Source of the DNA: JAOPZW01 sp963707695
GTDB taxonomy: Bacteria; Actinomycetota; Thermoleophilia; Solirubrobacterales; Solirubrobacteraceae
Assembly: GCA_963707695.1 (NCBI GenBank)
Contig: CAVPQY010000002.1
Location: forward strand, 372,001 to 436,000
Length of the DNA: 64,000 nucleotides
Direction: 5' to 3'
A program made the translations under genes and the position numbers. The notes under the pieces were generated by a model. That model ran no database searches. It saw nothing but the letters and a program-made list of their open reading frames with translations, and had not been told where the DNA came from. Positions 45,285 to 54,889 of the stretch are shown one piece after another. Every line of letters starts with the position of its first letter. Within the stretch, counting starts at the first letter, position 1.

Positions 45285-45740
45285 ATGGCTTCGAGCAAGA
45301 AGGCGGCGAAGGCCCAGTCGGCCGCCCAGGACGCCTGGACGAACCCCTACGTCCAGCGCCTCGTCCAGGACGAGGAGCTCCGTGACAACCTGAAGGTCGC
45401 CTACCAGTCCGCCCGGAGCGCCTACGCCCGGGTGAGCAACGGCAAGGCGCCCGCGAAGGTCGTCACCGACGACAAGCGCTTCCAGAAGGACGTCAAGAAG
45501 GCCGGTGAGGCCCTCCGGGACGCCTCCGTGGCCCTCAAGGACGGCCCGAAGAAGAAGCGCCGGGGCCGCCTCGGCCGGCTCCTGCTGCTGGCGATCGTCG
45601 GCGGCGGGCTCGCGCTCGCCCTCAGCGAGGACCTGCGCAACAAGGTCCTCGACGCGCTCTTCGGCGCCGAGGAGGAGTTCGACTACACGTCGACGACCAC
45701 CGCGCCGCCGCCGCCGACGCCGGCCCCCACCGCGAGCTGA
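45285..45740 (+). CDS. single-pass membrane protein of unknown function
   Basis: 151 aa. A charged helical N-terminus (ASSKKAAKAQSAAQDAWTNP, DEELRDNLKVAYQSARSAYA) has several Lys/Arg clusters. One membrane helix spans about 97-113 (LGRLLLLAIVGGGLALAL) after KKKRRGR. The C-terminus ends in TSTTTAPPPPTPAPTAS, as in secreted or wall-spanning tails. GAGG ribosome site before ATG; a strong terminator follows. No family recognised. Confidence 0.75.
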   Translation: MASSKKAAKAQSAAQDAWTNPYVQRLVQDEELRDNLKVAYQSARSAYARVSNGKAPAKVVTDDKRFQKDVKKAGEALRDASVALKDGPKKKRRGRLGRLLLLAIVGGGLALALSEDLRNKVLDALFGAEEEFDYTSTTTAPPPPTPAPTAS

Positions 45741-45763
45741 GCACGGCCGCGATCCGACCTGAC

Positions 45764-45790
45764 GAGAGGGCGCCCCACGGGCGCCCTCTC
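45764..45790 (+). terminator. strong hairpin after 45285-45740
   Basis: A 12-bp perfect stem (GAGAGGGCGCCC / GGGCGCCCTCTC) with a 3-base loop, between convergent genes. No T-run. Confidence 0.75.
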
Positions 45791-45837
45791 CCGTTGCGGG
45801 GCGGGTCCTCAGCCCTCCGCCGGTGGGGCACGCACCG

Positions 45838-48202
45838 TCAGACCCCCGCCGGCGTGCGGTCGCCCGGCTCGCCCGCGGCCGCCTCGGCGGCCGCCGCGTC
45901 CCGCTCGGCGAAGTAGTCCTCGCCCTCGATGCTCAGGTGCGGCATGGCGCGATCCAGCCACGAGGGCATCCACCACGCCGAGCGCCCGAGCAGCGACATG
46001 ACGGCCGGCACGAGCAGGCAGCGCACGATCGTGGCGTCGACCGCGACGGCGGCGGCCATGCCGAGCCCGAACTGCTTGATGTTCGGGTCGCCGTTGATGA
46101 TGAAGGCGCAGAAGACGCTGACCATGATCAGCGCCGCCGACGTGATGACGCGCGCGGTCCCGGCCAGCCCCTCGATGACCCCGAGGTGCGGATCGCCCGT
46201 CGACCGGAAGCGCTCCCGGACGTGGGTCATGAGGAAGACCTCGTAGTCCATGGAGAGCCCGAACAGGATGGCGAACATCATGAGCGGCACGTACGAGACG
46301 ATCGGGACCTCGCCGTCGAGCCCCACGAACGTCGCCGACCAGTGGTGGCCGAACACGAACGTCACGATGCCGAACGCCGCGGCGATCGAGAGCAGGTTCA
46401 TGACCACGGCCTTCAGCGGCACGAGCAGCGAGCGGAAGGCCAGCGCGAGCAGCACGAACGACAGCGCGAGCACGAGGCCGATGACGAGCGGGAGCTTGTC
46501 GCCGATCTGCTTGGCGAGGTCGATGTAGCCCGCGGTCGTGCCGCCCACGTCGGCGGTCATCCCCTGGCCCTTGGTGGCCTTGGGGATGACGGTGTCGCGC
46601 AGGGTGCCCACGAGGTCCTCGGTCTTGCGCGAGGACGGCGCGGTCGTGGCGATGAGCGTGTAGACGGCGGCCGTCCCGTCGCTGTTGACGAGGGGCTGGG
46701 TCACCGACTTGACGCCCTTGGTCTTCTGCAGGTCCGTCCTCAGCGTCTGCAGCCGCGGGTCGGAGGCCTTGGACTCGAGGAACTGCTCCTGCTGCTGGGT
46801 CTGCGCCGCCTGGTCGGAGTTCTTGGCCTGGTCCTGCTGCTGCTGCTGGGCCTGCTGGTCGGACTGCTGCTGCTTGACCGAGTCGAGCTGCTTCTGGTCG
46901 TTCGTCGCCGGCTTGCTCAGGTCGACCGCGATGAGCATCGGGCCCGTTCGACCCGGCCCCGAAGCCCCGCGTCATGCGGTCGTAGGCCTGGCGGGACTGC
47001 GTGTCCCTCGGGAGCGCGCCGATGTTCGTCTGCCCGAGGTGCAGATCGCGCAGCGGCGCAGCCAGGACGAGGAGGATGACGACCCCGGCGAGGACGGCCG
47101 GCCACGGGTGGTCGGCGACGAACCGGGCCCACCGCTGCCAGCCGTGGGGCCGCTCGTCGTGGTGCGCGCGCATCCCGGGCAGCGGCAGCGCGTTGACCCG
47201 CGGGCCGAGGAGGCCGAGGATCGCGGGCATCAGCGTCGTCGCCGCCGTGACCGCGATGAGGACGACGATCGCCGAGGTGTAGCCCAGCGTCGTGACGAGC
47301 GGGATGCCGGCCACCGCGAGCGACAGCAGCGCGATGATCACGGTGCTGCCGGCGAAGAGCACCGCCCCGCCGGACGTCGCGGTCGTGCGCGCGATGGACT
47401 CGCGCACCTCCATCCCGGCCCGCAGCTGGTCGCGGTGGCGCGTGACGATGAAGAGGCCGTAGTCGATGCCGACGCCGAGCCCGATCATCGTCGCCAGCGC
47501 CGGCGCCGTGGTCGGGATCTCCACGGACTGGCCGAGCACCGCGAAGATGCTGAGCCCGGCGACGAGGCCGATGAGCGCGGTGATGATCGGCAGGCCCATG
47601 GCCACCGCGCTCCCGAAGGTGAAGAGGAGGATGACGACGGCCGCGACCAGGCCGACGACCTCGGACGTGTGCGTGCTCGGCTTGGAGACCTTCTGGCCGA
47701 GGTAGCCGCCGGCCGCGACGTGGATGCCGGCCGCCTTGACGGGGTCGGCGACGTCGATGAGCGACTGCGCCTCGTCCTTGGTCAGCTCGCTCGGGGCGTC
47801 CTTGAGCGTCAGCGAGATGTAGCCGATCGACCCGTCCTTCGTCAGCTGGCCGGAGCCGTCGCTGGAGAGCGGGCTGACGACCTTCTGGACGCCGGGGTCC
47901 TTCTTGTAGGCGTCGACGACGTTGTCGATCGCGTCCTTCTGCTGCTGGTCGGAGAGCTTCTTGCCCGACGGCGCGCGCATCGCGACGGGGTTCGTCCCGT
48001 TGGCCTGCTGCGGGAAGCGCGCGGTCAGGATGTCCGAGGCGCGCTGGCTGTCGGTGCCCGGCAGGACGAGGTTGTCGCTCGTCTGCTGGCCGATGCTGCT
48101 GGACACCGCGGCGAGCGCGACGACCGCGACGAGCCAGACGGCGATGACGACGACGTGGTGGCGCGCGCAGGCGCGCCCCAGCGCGTGCAGCGCACGGGTC
48201 AT
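45838..48202 (-). pseudogene. MMPL/RND-family membrane transporter, single frameshift
   Basis: MMPL architecture of about 787 aa with 11-12 helices and two periplasmic loops. Starts at ATG 48202 (MTRALHALGRACARHHVVVI). First half: SVEIPTTAPALATMIGLGVG, IDYGLFIVTRH. An extra base at about 46940 (between GFGAGSNGP and MLIAVDLSKP) breaks the frame; the second half is intact from 46938 (MMFAILFGLSMDYEVFLMTH, GVIEGLAGTARVITSAALIM). The second periplasmic loop carries a Gln-rich insert (about KQQQSDQQAQQQQQDQAKNS). Probably exports lipids or hydrophobic compounds. The single +1 indel may be a sequence error. Confidence 0.85.
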
Positions 48203-48377
48203 GGCCGCAGCCCCCGATCGCGTCGTGTGCCCCTCATGTGCCGCCCCTTCCGAGCGCGCCGGCCCCGGCGCCCGCCGGGGTGCCCGCCGTCGGGACGGGC
48301 CCGGTGCCCTGCTCGGGACGAACCTAACGGCGGGGCAGAGACGACACAACCTGTCGCGGCACGGGCCGCGACAGGGC

Positions 48378-49334
48378 CTAGCCGGCCGGCGCCTCGGCGG
48401 GCTGGCCGGCGGGTGCCCCGGCGAGCTTCGCGGCCTGCTTGGCCTCGCTGACGCGCACGACGTCCCAGGCGAGCCCCGTGCGCTCGAAGAGCCAGATCAC
48501 CGCGGCGGAGGGGTCGACCTCCCAGCGGCGCAGGCCGTGGGCGGCCGAGGTCGGGAACGCGTGGTGGTTGTTGTGCCAGGCCTCGCCGAACGTCAGCGGC
48601 GCCAGCCAGAGCAGGTTGCGCGACTCGTCGCCGGTCTCGAACCGGCGGCGGCCGAAGAAGTGGCACAGCGAGTTGATCGAGTACGTCATGTGGTGCAGGA
48701 CCAGCATCCGCACGAGCCCGCCCCAGAGCAGCCCGGTGAGCGCGGTCGAGAGCGAGCCGCCGATGAGCCAGCCCAGGCCGAAGGGCAGCAGCAGGCCGAC
48801 GGTCACCCACAGGACGAACGTGCGGTCGACCCACGCGACGACGGGGTCGCGCTGGAGGTCGGGCGCGTACCGGTCCTTCGCCCCGCGCTGCGTGTGCAGG
48901 AAGAGCCAGCCGACGTGCGCGTGCAGGAGCCCGCGCAGCGCGCCGCCGAGCCCGCTGCCGTGATCGACGTGCGGGGAGTGCGGGTCGCCGGGCTGGTCGG
49001 AGAACGCGTGGTGCTTGCGGTGGTCGGCGACCCAGGCGGTGACCGGGCCCTCGATGGCCATCGAGCCCGCGATGGCGAGACCGGCGCGCAGCCCGCGGCC
49101 CGTCTTGAAGCTGCGGTGCGTGAAGAGCCGGTGGAAGCCGACGGTCACGCCGAGCCCGGTGATCGCGTAGAGGATCCCGAAGACGATCAGGTCGCTCCAG
49201 CCCAGGGCGCTGCTCCACACCTGCCAGCCGACCACGAACAGCGCCAGGAACGGCAGCACGGTGACCGTGCCGGTGATGATGCGGTCGCGCGTCTCGTGCG
49301 CGACGGGCTCGACGTCGTCAGGTCCCGGGTTCAT
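48378..49334 (-). CDS. acyl-CoA (delta-9) fatty-acid desaturase
   Basis: 318 aa from ATG 49334 (TACCGT 9 bases upstream); TTG 49340 is less likely. The three histidine boxes are present: HRLFTH, HRKHH and HNNHH, with four membrane helices around them (FLALFVVGWQVW, LIVFGILYAITGLGVTVGFH, FVLWVTVGLLLPFGLGWLIG). A di-iron membrane enzyme that introduces a double bond into acyl chains and adjusts membrane fluidity. The C-terminal tail is Ala/Pro-rich. Adjacent to the R2-like/SCP2 protein on the same strand. Confidence 0.94.
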   Translation of the reverse strand: MNPGPDDVEPVAHETRDRIITGTVTVLPFLALFVVGWQVWSSALGWSDLIVFGILYAITGLGVTVGFHRLFTHRSFKTGRGLRAGLAIAGSMAIEGPVTAWVADHRKHHAFSDQPGDPHSPHVDHGSGLGGALRGLLHAHVGWLFLHTQRGAKDRYAPDLQRDPVVAWVDRTFVLWVTVGLLLPFGLGWLIGGSLSTALTGLLWGGLVRMLVLHHMTYSINSLCHFFGRRRFETGDESRNLLWLAPLTFGEAWHNNHHAFPTSAAHGLRRWEVDPSAAVIWLFERTGLAWDVVRVSEAKQAAKLAGAPAGQPAEAPAG

Positions 49335-49439
49335 GTGCAACGCACGGTACAGCGCGGTGGCGCACTTCCGCAGGGCGCCGGGCGCCCGCGGCGCGGCGCC
49401 GTGCGTTCGCGCCGCGTGCTCCGGCCGGCGGTGCCGCGG

Positions 49440-50721
49440 CTACCCGAACACCCGCGCGAGGCGCGGCAGCAGGCGCAGGTCGCCCTTCGGGCCGCAGGCG
49501 CCGGGTGAGCAGCAGGCGCAGCGGGTCGGCGCGGCCGGCGGTGAGGTCGGCCCAGCTCTGGAGCGAGGTGCGCAGGACGAGGTCGGCGCGCGGGGCCCGC
49601 CCGGCCGCGGCGACCGAGCCGCCCTCGCGCAGCGTGAGGTGCCACGGCTCGAAGTCCGTGAACGCCCACTCGATCGTCGTGCCGGCCGGGACCGCCGTGG
49701 GGTCGGCCTGGCGACGCATCTGGTCGAAGAGGATCGCCACGGCCTCCGGGTCCTTGACCACGGGGTGCTCGCCGGCGCCGATGAGGTTCGCGCGCAGCAT
49801 CCGCCGGCCGCGCACCGCGCGCTCGCGGGGCGGGAGGTCCATCGGCAGCGGGAAGCGCGGCAGGTCGTCGACCGGCAGCCCGATCGCGCGGAGCTTCTGC
49901 TCCATCGACGCGGCGCCGGCCTCGCCGAGGTCGTCGAGCGTGAAGCCCCACGCCGTCGTGTAGGTCTCGTCCCAGCCGGGCGGGGCGGCGACGGCGGCCG
50001 TCCAGGGCAGCACCTCGCGCAGGACGCCGACGATCGCCTCGCCGATGCGGTCGGGGTCCTCCGCGTAGAGGTCGGCGAGGAGCTTGACCCCGAAGCCGAT
50101 GTGGCGCTGCTCGTCGAGGGCGACGTTGCGCATCCCCTCGCGGAAGCCGGGCAGGACGTCGAACTCCTCGAGGTAGGCCTCGATCATGTGCTGGCCGGGC
50201 TGGGCCAGGCTGGCCTCGACGATGACGTGGTAGAGCGTGATCGCCTCGGCGAGCTTCACGGGCGAGCGGTCGGCGCGCAGCTCGGCGGCCATCTCGTCCA
50301 GGCGCGTGAAGACCTTGCGGTGGCCCCACGTGATCTGGGGCGCCGTGGCGCGCAGGCCCGAGCCGGGCGTGCCGTCGCCGAGGCCGACGACCTCGTGCAT
50401 GAAGCGGTTGAAGAAGACGGAGTGGCGCGCCTCGTCGACCTGCTGGGTCGTCAGGAAGTACTTCTGCTCCTCCAGCGGCGCGGCGTCGATGTACGGCGAG
50501 AGGTTGTCCGTGACCGAGTCCTCGCCGTGGAAGAAGAGCGTGTAGAGCCACAGGGCGGAGCGGCGCTGGGCGTCGGTGAGCTTCTCGCGCCAGTCGATCG
50601 CGTCCTGCGTGAGGTCGATCTCGGTCGCGCGCCAGTTCCCCCGCTCCCACCGGGCGTAGAGGTCGGTGTAGCTGACGGACTGGGTCGCCGGGGTTCCGGG
50701 CTTGGGCGCCGTGGTGGCCAT
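49440..50721 (-). CDS. R2/ferritin-like di-iron protein fused to an SCP2 sterol-carrier domain (frameshift near C-terminus)
   Basis: About 426 aa when repaired. Residues 1-290 form a ribonucleotide-reductase-R2-like four-helix bundle: FFHGEDSVTD, QQVDEARHSVFFNRFMHEVV (E-x2-H), SLAQPGQHMIEAYL and ALDEQRHIGFG (E-x2-H) supply iron ligands. Residues about 315-425 form an SCP2-like domain (AGTTIEWAFTDFEPWHLTLR, ADLVLRTSLQSWADLTAGRA). An extra base near 49498 must be removed to end KGDLRLLPRLARVFG at 49440. A ribosome site precedes ATG 50721. It is probably an oxygenase acting on a lipid-like ligand; R2-type nucleotide reduction is unlikely without an R1 neighbour. Confidence 0.75.
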
Positions 50722-50826
50722 GGTGCTCCTGCGGTGGGAGGAAGGGCGATCGTCGGACGCGGCGGGTCCGGGCAGTGTGACAGCCATCACACTGGCACGT
50801 CGCCGATCCGGCGCTACCGTCGAAGG

Positions 50827-51639
50827 GTGCCGACGCTCGAGCGACACCGCACGCTGGCGCACGACCGCCGTCCCGCGCCCCCGCCGGGCCCCGCCCCCAG
50901 GCGCGGCGGGCTCTCCCCGACGACCCTCGCCATCGCGAGCGCCGCCTCGGTGGCGGCCGCCTTCGTCGTCTCGCGCGTGTGGGGCGCCGGCACCGTCTAC
51001 GGCGCCGCCGCCACCCCCGTGATCGTCGCGCTCGTCAGCGAGCTCCTGCACCGCCCGGCGCAGGCCATCGAGACCGTGCGCAAGACGCGGGACACGATCG
51101 CCTTCGACCCCGTCGCCGAGGGCCGCGCCGGGATGCGCGAGGGCGCGCTCGAGGCCATCGCCGACGGGTCGGGCGACCGGCACGTCCACCAGGTGCCCGC
51201 GGCCCGTCGCCCGCGCCGGCGCACCGTCGTCGCCGCGCTGCTCACCGGCGTCCTCGCCTTCGCCGTCGCCGCGGTCGTGCTCACCGGTGGCGAGCTCGCG
51301 CTCGGCGGGTCCTCGGTCGGCGGCGGCCACGCGCGGACGACCCTGTTCGGCGGCAAGGCGCACTCGTCCTCGAGCGGCACCGGGCAGCGCGACTCGACCA
51401 CGACGACGACCGGCGGGCAGGGCACGACGTCGACGCCCACCACGACGGGCCGGCAGGCGCAGCCGGCGACGCCGCCCGGCGACGCGACGGGGACGGGCGG
51501 CACGTCGACGACCCCGGCGACGCCGCCGAGCGGCGGCACGAGCGCGCCTCCCGCGACCGGGGGGACGACGACCACGCCCGCGCCGACGACGACCGCCCCC
51601 GCGCCGCAGGGCCAGGCGACCACGCCCACCACGCCCTAG
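50827..51639 (+). CDS. membrane protein with long Thr/Gly/Pro extracellular tail
   Basis: 270 aa from GTG 50827 (TACCGT 6 bases upstream). Two membrane helices, about 30-60 (LAIASAASVAAAFVVSRVWG) and 132-155 (VVAALLTGVLAFAVAAVVLT). Between them is a cytoplasmic stretch (VSELLHRPAQAIETVRKTRD). From 165 the chain is low complexity, rich in T, G, P and S, like O-glycosylated wall stalks. No enzymatic motif. Divergent from the R2-like gene. Confidence 0.7.
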   Translation: MPTLERHRTLAHDRRPAPPPGPAPRRGGLSPTTLAIASAASVAAAFVVSRVWGAGTVYGAAATPVIVALVSELLHRPAQAIETVRKTRDTIAFDPVAEGRAGMREGALEAIADGSGDRHVHQVPAARRPRRRTVVAALLTGVLAFAVAAVVLTGGELALGGSSVGGGHARTTLFGGKAHSSSSGTGQRDSTTTTTGGQGTTSTPTTTGRQAQPATPPGDATGTGGTSTTPATPPSGGTSAPPATGGTTTTPAPTTTAPAPQGQATTPTTP

Positions 51640-51716
51640 CCGGGCCGAGCGCAGGACCGGCCACCTTCGGGCTGCCCGTCCTGCCCGGCGGCCCGGGCCG
51701 GGGTACGGTCGGCCGC

Positions 51717-52855
51717 ATGACCGGCCCGACCACCCCGCGCGCCCCGGGGGCGGCGCGCGGCCCACCCTCGACGACCGCGAGCGCGCCCGCCGCGACGCCC
51801 TCGCGGGCCGGCTGCTGGAGGCCGGCCTCGGCTTCAACGACCTCCACGTCGTCCACCTCGGCGACCGCCTCGGCCTCTACCGGGCGCTGGCCGAGGCCGG
51901 GCCGAGCACCTCCGCCGATCTCGCGCGGGCCACCGGCACGCACGAGCGCTACGTGCGCGAGTGGCTCGAGCACCAGGCCGTGGGAGGGATCCTCGAGGTG
52001 GCCGAGCACGCGGCTGCGCCGGGCGACCGCCGCTACGCGCTGCCCGCCGGCCACGCCGAGGTCCTGCTCGACGGCGACAGCCCGGCCTACATGGCGGCGT
52101 TCGCGCGCATGATGGTCGGCCTCGCCCGGCCGCTCCCGAGCGTGCTGGAGGCGTTCCGCACGGGCGGCGGCGTCCCGTACGCCGACTACCCGCCCGACTT
52201 CTGCGAGGGCCAGGGCGACATGAACCGGGTCGCGTTCGTGACCTCGCTCGGGACGGAGTGGCTGCCGTCGATCCCGTCGGTCGACGCCCGGCTGCGGGCG
52301 GACCCGCCCGCCCGCGTCGCCGACGTCGCCTGCGGCACGGGGTTCTCGACGCTGGAGATCGCGCGGGCGTACCCGGGCGTGCTCGTCGACGGCCTGGACC
52401 TCGACGCCGCCTCCATCGCGCTCGCGCAGGAGCACCTCCGCGGCTCGGGCGTCGAGGACCGGGTGCGGTTCGCGGTGCGCGACGCCGCCGACCCGGCCGG
52501 GGCCAGCCGCTACGACCTCGTCACCGTCTTCGAGGCCCTCCACGACATGGCGCGCCCGGTGGAGGCGCTGCGGGCGATGCGGGGCCTCCTGGCCGAGGGC
52601 GGCTCGGTCGTCGTCGCCGACGAGCGCGTGGCGGACGCCTTCGCCGCGCCGGGGGACGACACCGAGCGGCTCATGTACGGCTACAGCGTCCTGCACTGCC
52701 TGCCGGTCGGGATGGAGGAGCAGCCGTCGGCGGCGACGGGGACGGTGATGCGCGCCGACACGCTGCGCGGCTACGCGCGGGAGGCCGGGTTCGCCACCGT
52801 CGACGTGCTCCCGATCGAGCACGACTTCTGGCGCTTCTACCACCTGCGCCCGTGA
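51717..52855 (+). CDS. SAM-dependent methyltransferase with N-terminal winged helix (start frameshifted)
   Basis: About 380 aa. ATG 51717 (MTGPTTPRAP) has TACGGT 7 bases upstream but is out of frame with the body; one missing G in the GGGGG run near 51751 would join it to RPTLDDRERARRD. The body has a dimerisation/winged-helix part (LYRALAEAGPSTSADLARAT, HERYVREWLEHQAVGG) like Rv2258c-type enzymes. The SAM motif is VADVACGTGFSTLEIARAYP with GLDLDAASIALAQ. Substrate unknown. Also resembles O-methyltransferases of secondary metabolism. Confidence 0.82.
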
Positions 52856-52876
52856 GCGACCGGCGCCGCGGGCGCC

Positions 52877-52918
52877 GGGGCGGGCGCCCGCGCGCCCGGG
52901 GCGGGCGCCCGCGCGCCC
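52877..52918. repeat. two tandem 21-bp GC palindromic units, possible bidirectional terminator
   Basis: Exact 21-bp unit at 52877-52897 and 52898-52918, each with the palindrome cgggcgcccg and followed by a partial gccccgcg. Sits in the gap between convergent genes (52855 and 52934), so transcription from either side meets it. Confidence 0.55.
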
Positions 52919-52933
52919 GCCCCGCGTGCGGCG

Positions 52934-54055
52934 CTAGGAGATCCCGGCCGTCTGGCAGGCCTGCGCGTACTTGCCGGTGCAGAGCTGCGAGGGCTTCACG
53001 AAGCCGTCCTTGATCACGGTGTCGTCGATGTTGTCCTTCGTGACCACGACGGTGTCGATGAGGACCGAGGGCACCTGCTCCTTGCCGTTGTCGGTCTTGG
53101 CGGTCGCGATGCCCGGCGGCTTCTCGCCCCTGGCGAGCGGGACGGCGAGCTCCGCCGACGCCGCGGCGATCTTCTTGATGGGCTGGTAGACGGTCATGAG
53201 CTGCTCGCCCGCGAGGATCCGCTGCAGGCCTGCGACCTCGGCGTCCTGCCCCGTGACCGGCCGCGACGAGGGGGCGATGCTCGCGCCCTTCATCGCGGCG
53301 ATGGCGCCGGAGGCCATGCCGTCGTTGGCGACGTAGACCCCGGCGAAGCCGTTCTTGCCGACGCCCGTGATGGCCTGCTCCATCTCGGTCTGGGCCTTGT
53401 CCGGCGACCAGTCGGGCGTGTCGAACTCCTTGGCGAACTTCACGCCGGCCTTGTCGAGGACGCTGTGCGCGCCCTGCTTGTACGGCGGTGCGTTGGAGTC
53501 CGTCGGCGACCCGTGGATCGCGACGACGGGGCCCGTGGGCTTGCCCTCCTTCTTGAGGGCGTCGAGGAGGGCCTGGCCCTGCTGCTCGCCGACCTTCTTG
53601 GGGTCGATCGAGACGTAGTAGTCGAGGTCGGCGTCGGAGACGAGCCGGCCGTAGCTGATCACCGGGATGCCGGCCTGCTTGGCCCGCGTCACGATCGCGC
53701 CGGCCGCCTTGACGTCGACGGCGTCGAGGACCATGACCTTGGCGCCGTTGGTGATGGCCTGCTCGGCCTGCTGCTGCTGCTTGGCGGCGTCCTGGTCGGC
53801 GTTCGAGTACAGGACCTCGCACTTGGGGCAGAGCTCCCGGACGCGGGCGATGAAGTTCGGGCGGTCCTGCTGCTCGTACCGCGTCGTCTTGGACTCCGGC
53901 AGCAGGAAGGCGATCTTGCCGCCCTTGTCGGCGGACCCCGACGAGCCCGAGCCGCTGCTGTCGTTGTTGTCGTCCCCGCCGCAGGCGCCGACGCCGAGCG
54001 CCAGGGTGGCGGCCAGCGCCGCCGCGGCACCCGTCCGCGCGATCGTGCTCCTCAT
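52934..54055 (-). CDS. sugar-binding lipoprotein of an ABC transporter (XylF/RbsB type)
   Basis: 373 aa. Lipoprotein signal with lipobox VGAC at about 22-25 (LALGVGACGGDD), then a Ser/Gly/Asp linker. Periplasmic-binding-protein-4 fold: KIAFLLPESKTTRYEQQDRP, VLDAVDVKAAGAIVTRAKQA, GIPVISYGRLVSDADLDYYV, AGVYVANDGMASGAIAAMKG. It most resembles xylose/ribose-class binding proteins. No permease or ATPase is nearby, so it must use components elsewhere. Divergent from nanE across two dre-like operators, suggesting an amino-sugar ligand. Confidence 0.9.
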   Translation of the reverse strand: MRSTIARTGAAAALAATLALGVGACGGDDNNDSSGSGSSGSADKGGKIAFLLPESKTTRYEQQDRPNFIARVRELCPKCEVLYSNADQDAAKQQQQAEQAITNGAKVMVLDAVDVKAAGAIVTRAKQAGIPVISYGRLVSDADLDYYVSIDPKKVGEQQGQALLDALKKEGKPTGPVVAIHGSPTDSNAPPYKQGAHSVLDKAGVKFAKEFDTPDWSPDKAQTEMEQAITGVGKNGFAGVYVANDGMASGAIAAMKGASIAPSSRPVTGQDAEVAGLQRILAGEQLMTVYQPIKKIAAASAELAVPLARGEKPPGIATAKTDNGKEQVPSVLIDTVVVTKDNIDDTVIKDGFVKPSQLCTGKYAQACQTAGIS

Positions 54056-54140
54056 GCTCTCCTCCTCCGGGTGGTGGGTGGCCTGATGGCCTGTGTGCCC
54101 GCCGGGGGCGGCGCGCACGACACGGCCGGGACCGTAGCGC

Positions 54141-54156
54141 TGTGGTCTAGACCAGT
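54141..54156. promoter_or_regulatory. DasR/NagR-type operator (dre-like) 1
   Basis: tgtggtctagaccagt. Known DasR dre consensus is A(C/G)TGGTCTAGACCA(C/G)T; this site matches all but the first base. Centre at about 54148.5. Lies between the divergent sugar-binding lipoprotein and nanE. Confidence 0.8.
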
Positions 54157-54162
54157 CAACTT

Positions 54163-54178
54163 GGTGGTCTAGACCTTG
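54163..54178. promoter_or_regulatory. DasR/NagR-type operator (dre-like) 2
   Basis: ggtggtctagaccttg, with the full TGGTCTAGACC core. Its centre is 22 bp from the first site, two helical turns, so two dimers would sit on the same DNA face. It overlaps the apparent nanE start region. The GntR gene at 54890 is the likely binder. Confidence 0.75.
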
Positions 54179-54889
54179 GCTGGTAGGCTCGCCGCCACCA
54201 CGCCGAGCACCGCCGCACCCCTGCAGAGGCTGCGCGGCGGCCTGGTGGTCTCCTGCCAGGCCCCGCCGGACCACCCGCTCCACGGCCCTGGGCACATGGT
54301 CGCGATGGCGCGCGCCGCCGTCGCCGGCGGGGCGGCCGGCATCCGGGCCGAGTCGCCGGCCGACGTGGCCGCCGTGGCCGCGGCCGTCGAGGTTCCCGTG
54401 ATCGGGCTGCGCAAGGTCCGCACGCCCGGGCAGGCCGTCTACCTCACGCCGACCGTCGCCGACGCCGAGGCCGTCGTCGCGGCGGGCGCCCACGTCGTGG
54501 CCGTCGACGCGACGGACCGCCCGCGCGGGGCCCACCCGGACGGGGCGGGCCTCGTGGCCGCGGTCGTCGCCGCGGTCGGCGTCCCGGTCCTCGCCGACGT
54601 CGACGCGCTCGACGCGGGCCTGCGCGCCCGCGCGGCGGGCGCGGCCGCCGTCGCCACGACGCTGGCCGGCCTCACGGGAGCCGGCGCGGCGATGCCCGAC
54701 GGTCCCGACGTCGAGCTCGTCGCCGCGCTCGCCGCCGAGCTGGACTGCCCGGTCATCGCCGAGGGCCGCTACGCGACGCCGGAGCACGTGCGCGCGGCCT
54801 TCGCCGCCGGGGCGTGGGCCGTGTGCGCCGGCGCGGCGATCACCGACCCCGTGGCGCTGACGCGGCGGCTGGCCGGGGCGGTGGCCTAG
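54176..54889 (+). CDS. nanE: N-acetylmannosamine-6-phosphate 2-epimerase
   Basis: 237 aa TIM barrel. Family blocks are LRGGLVVSCQAPPDHPLHGP, GAAGIRAESPADVAAVAAAV, VIGLRKVRTPGQAVYLTPTV, AHVVAVDATDRPRGAHP and CPVIAEGRYATPEHVRAAFA. Converts ManNAc-6-P to GlcNAc-6-P. The listed start is TTG 54176, which overlaps operator 2; the family starts close to LQRLRGG, so a later start around 54215 is possible. First gene of nanE-gntR-SIS-nagA. Confidence 0.9.
   Translation: MAGRLAATTPSTAAPLQRLRGGLVVSCQAPPDHPLHGPGHMVAMARAAVAGGAAGIRAESPADVAAVAAAVEVPVIGLRKVRTPGQAVYLTPTVADAEAVVAAGAHVVAVDATDRPRGAHPDGAGLVAAVVAAVGVPVLADVDALDAGLRARAAGAAAVATTLAGLTGAGAAMPDGPDVELVAALAAELDCPVIAEGRYATPEHVRAAFAAGAWAVCAGAAITDPVALTRRLAGAVA

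Noticed and set aside
49440..50721. Authentic ribonucleotide reductase beta subunit
   Set aside because: No NrdA/NrdE neighbour, and the C-terminus is an SCP2-like domain instead of an R1-binding tail.
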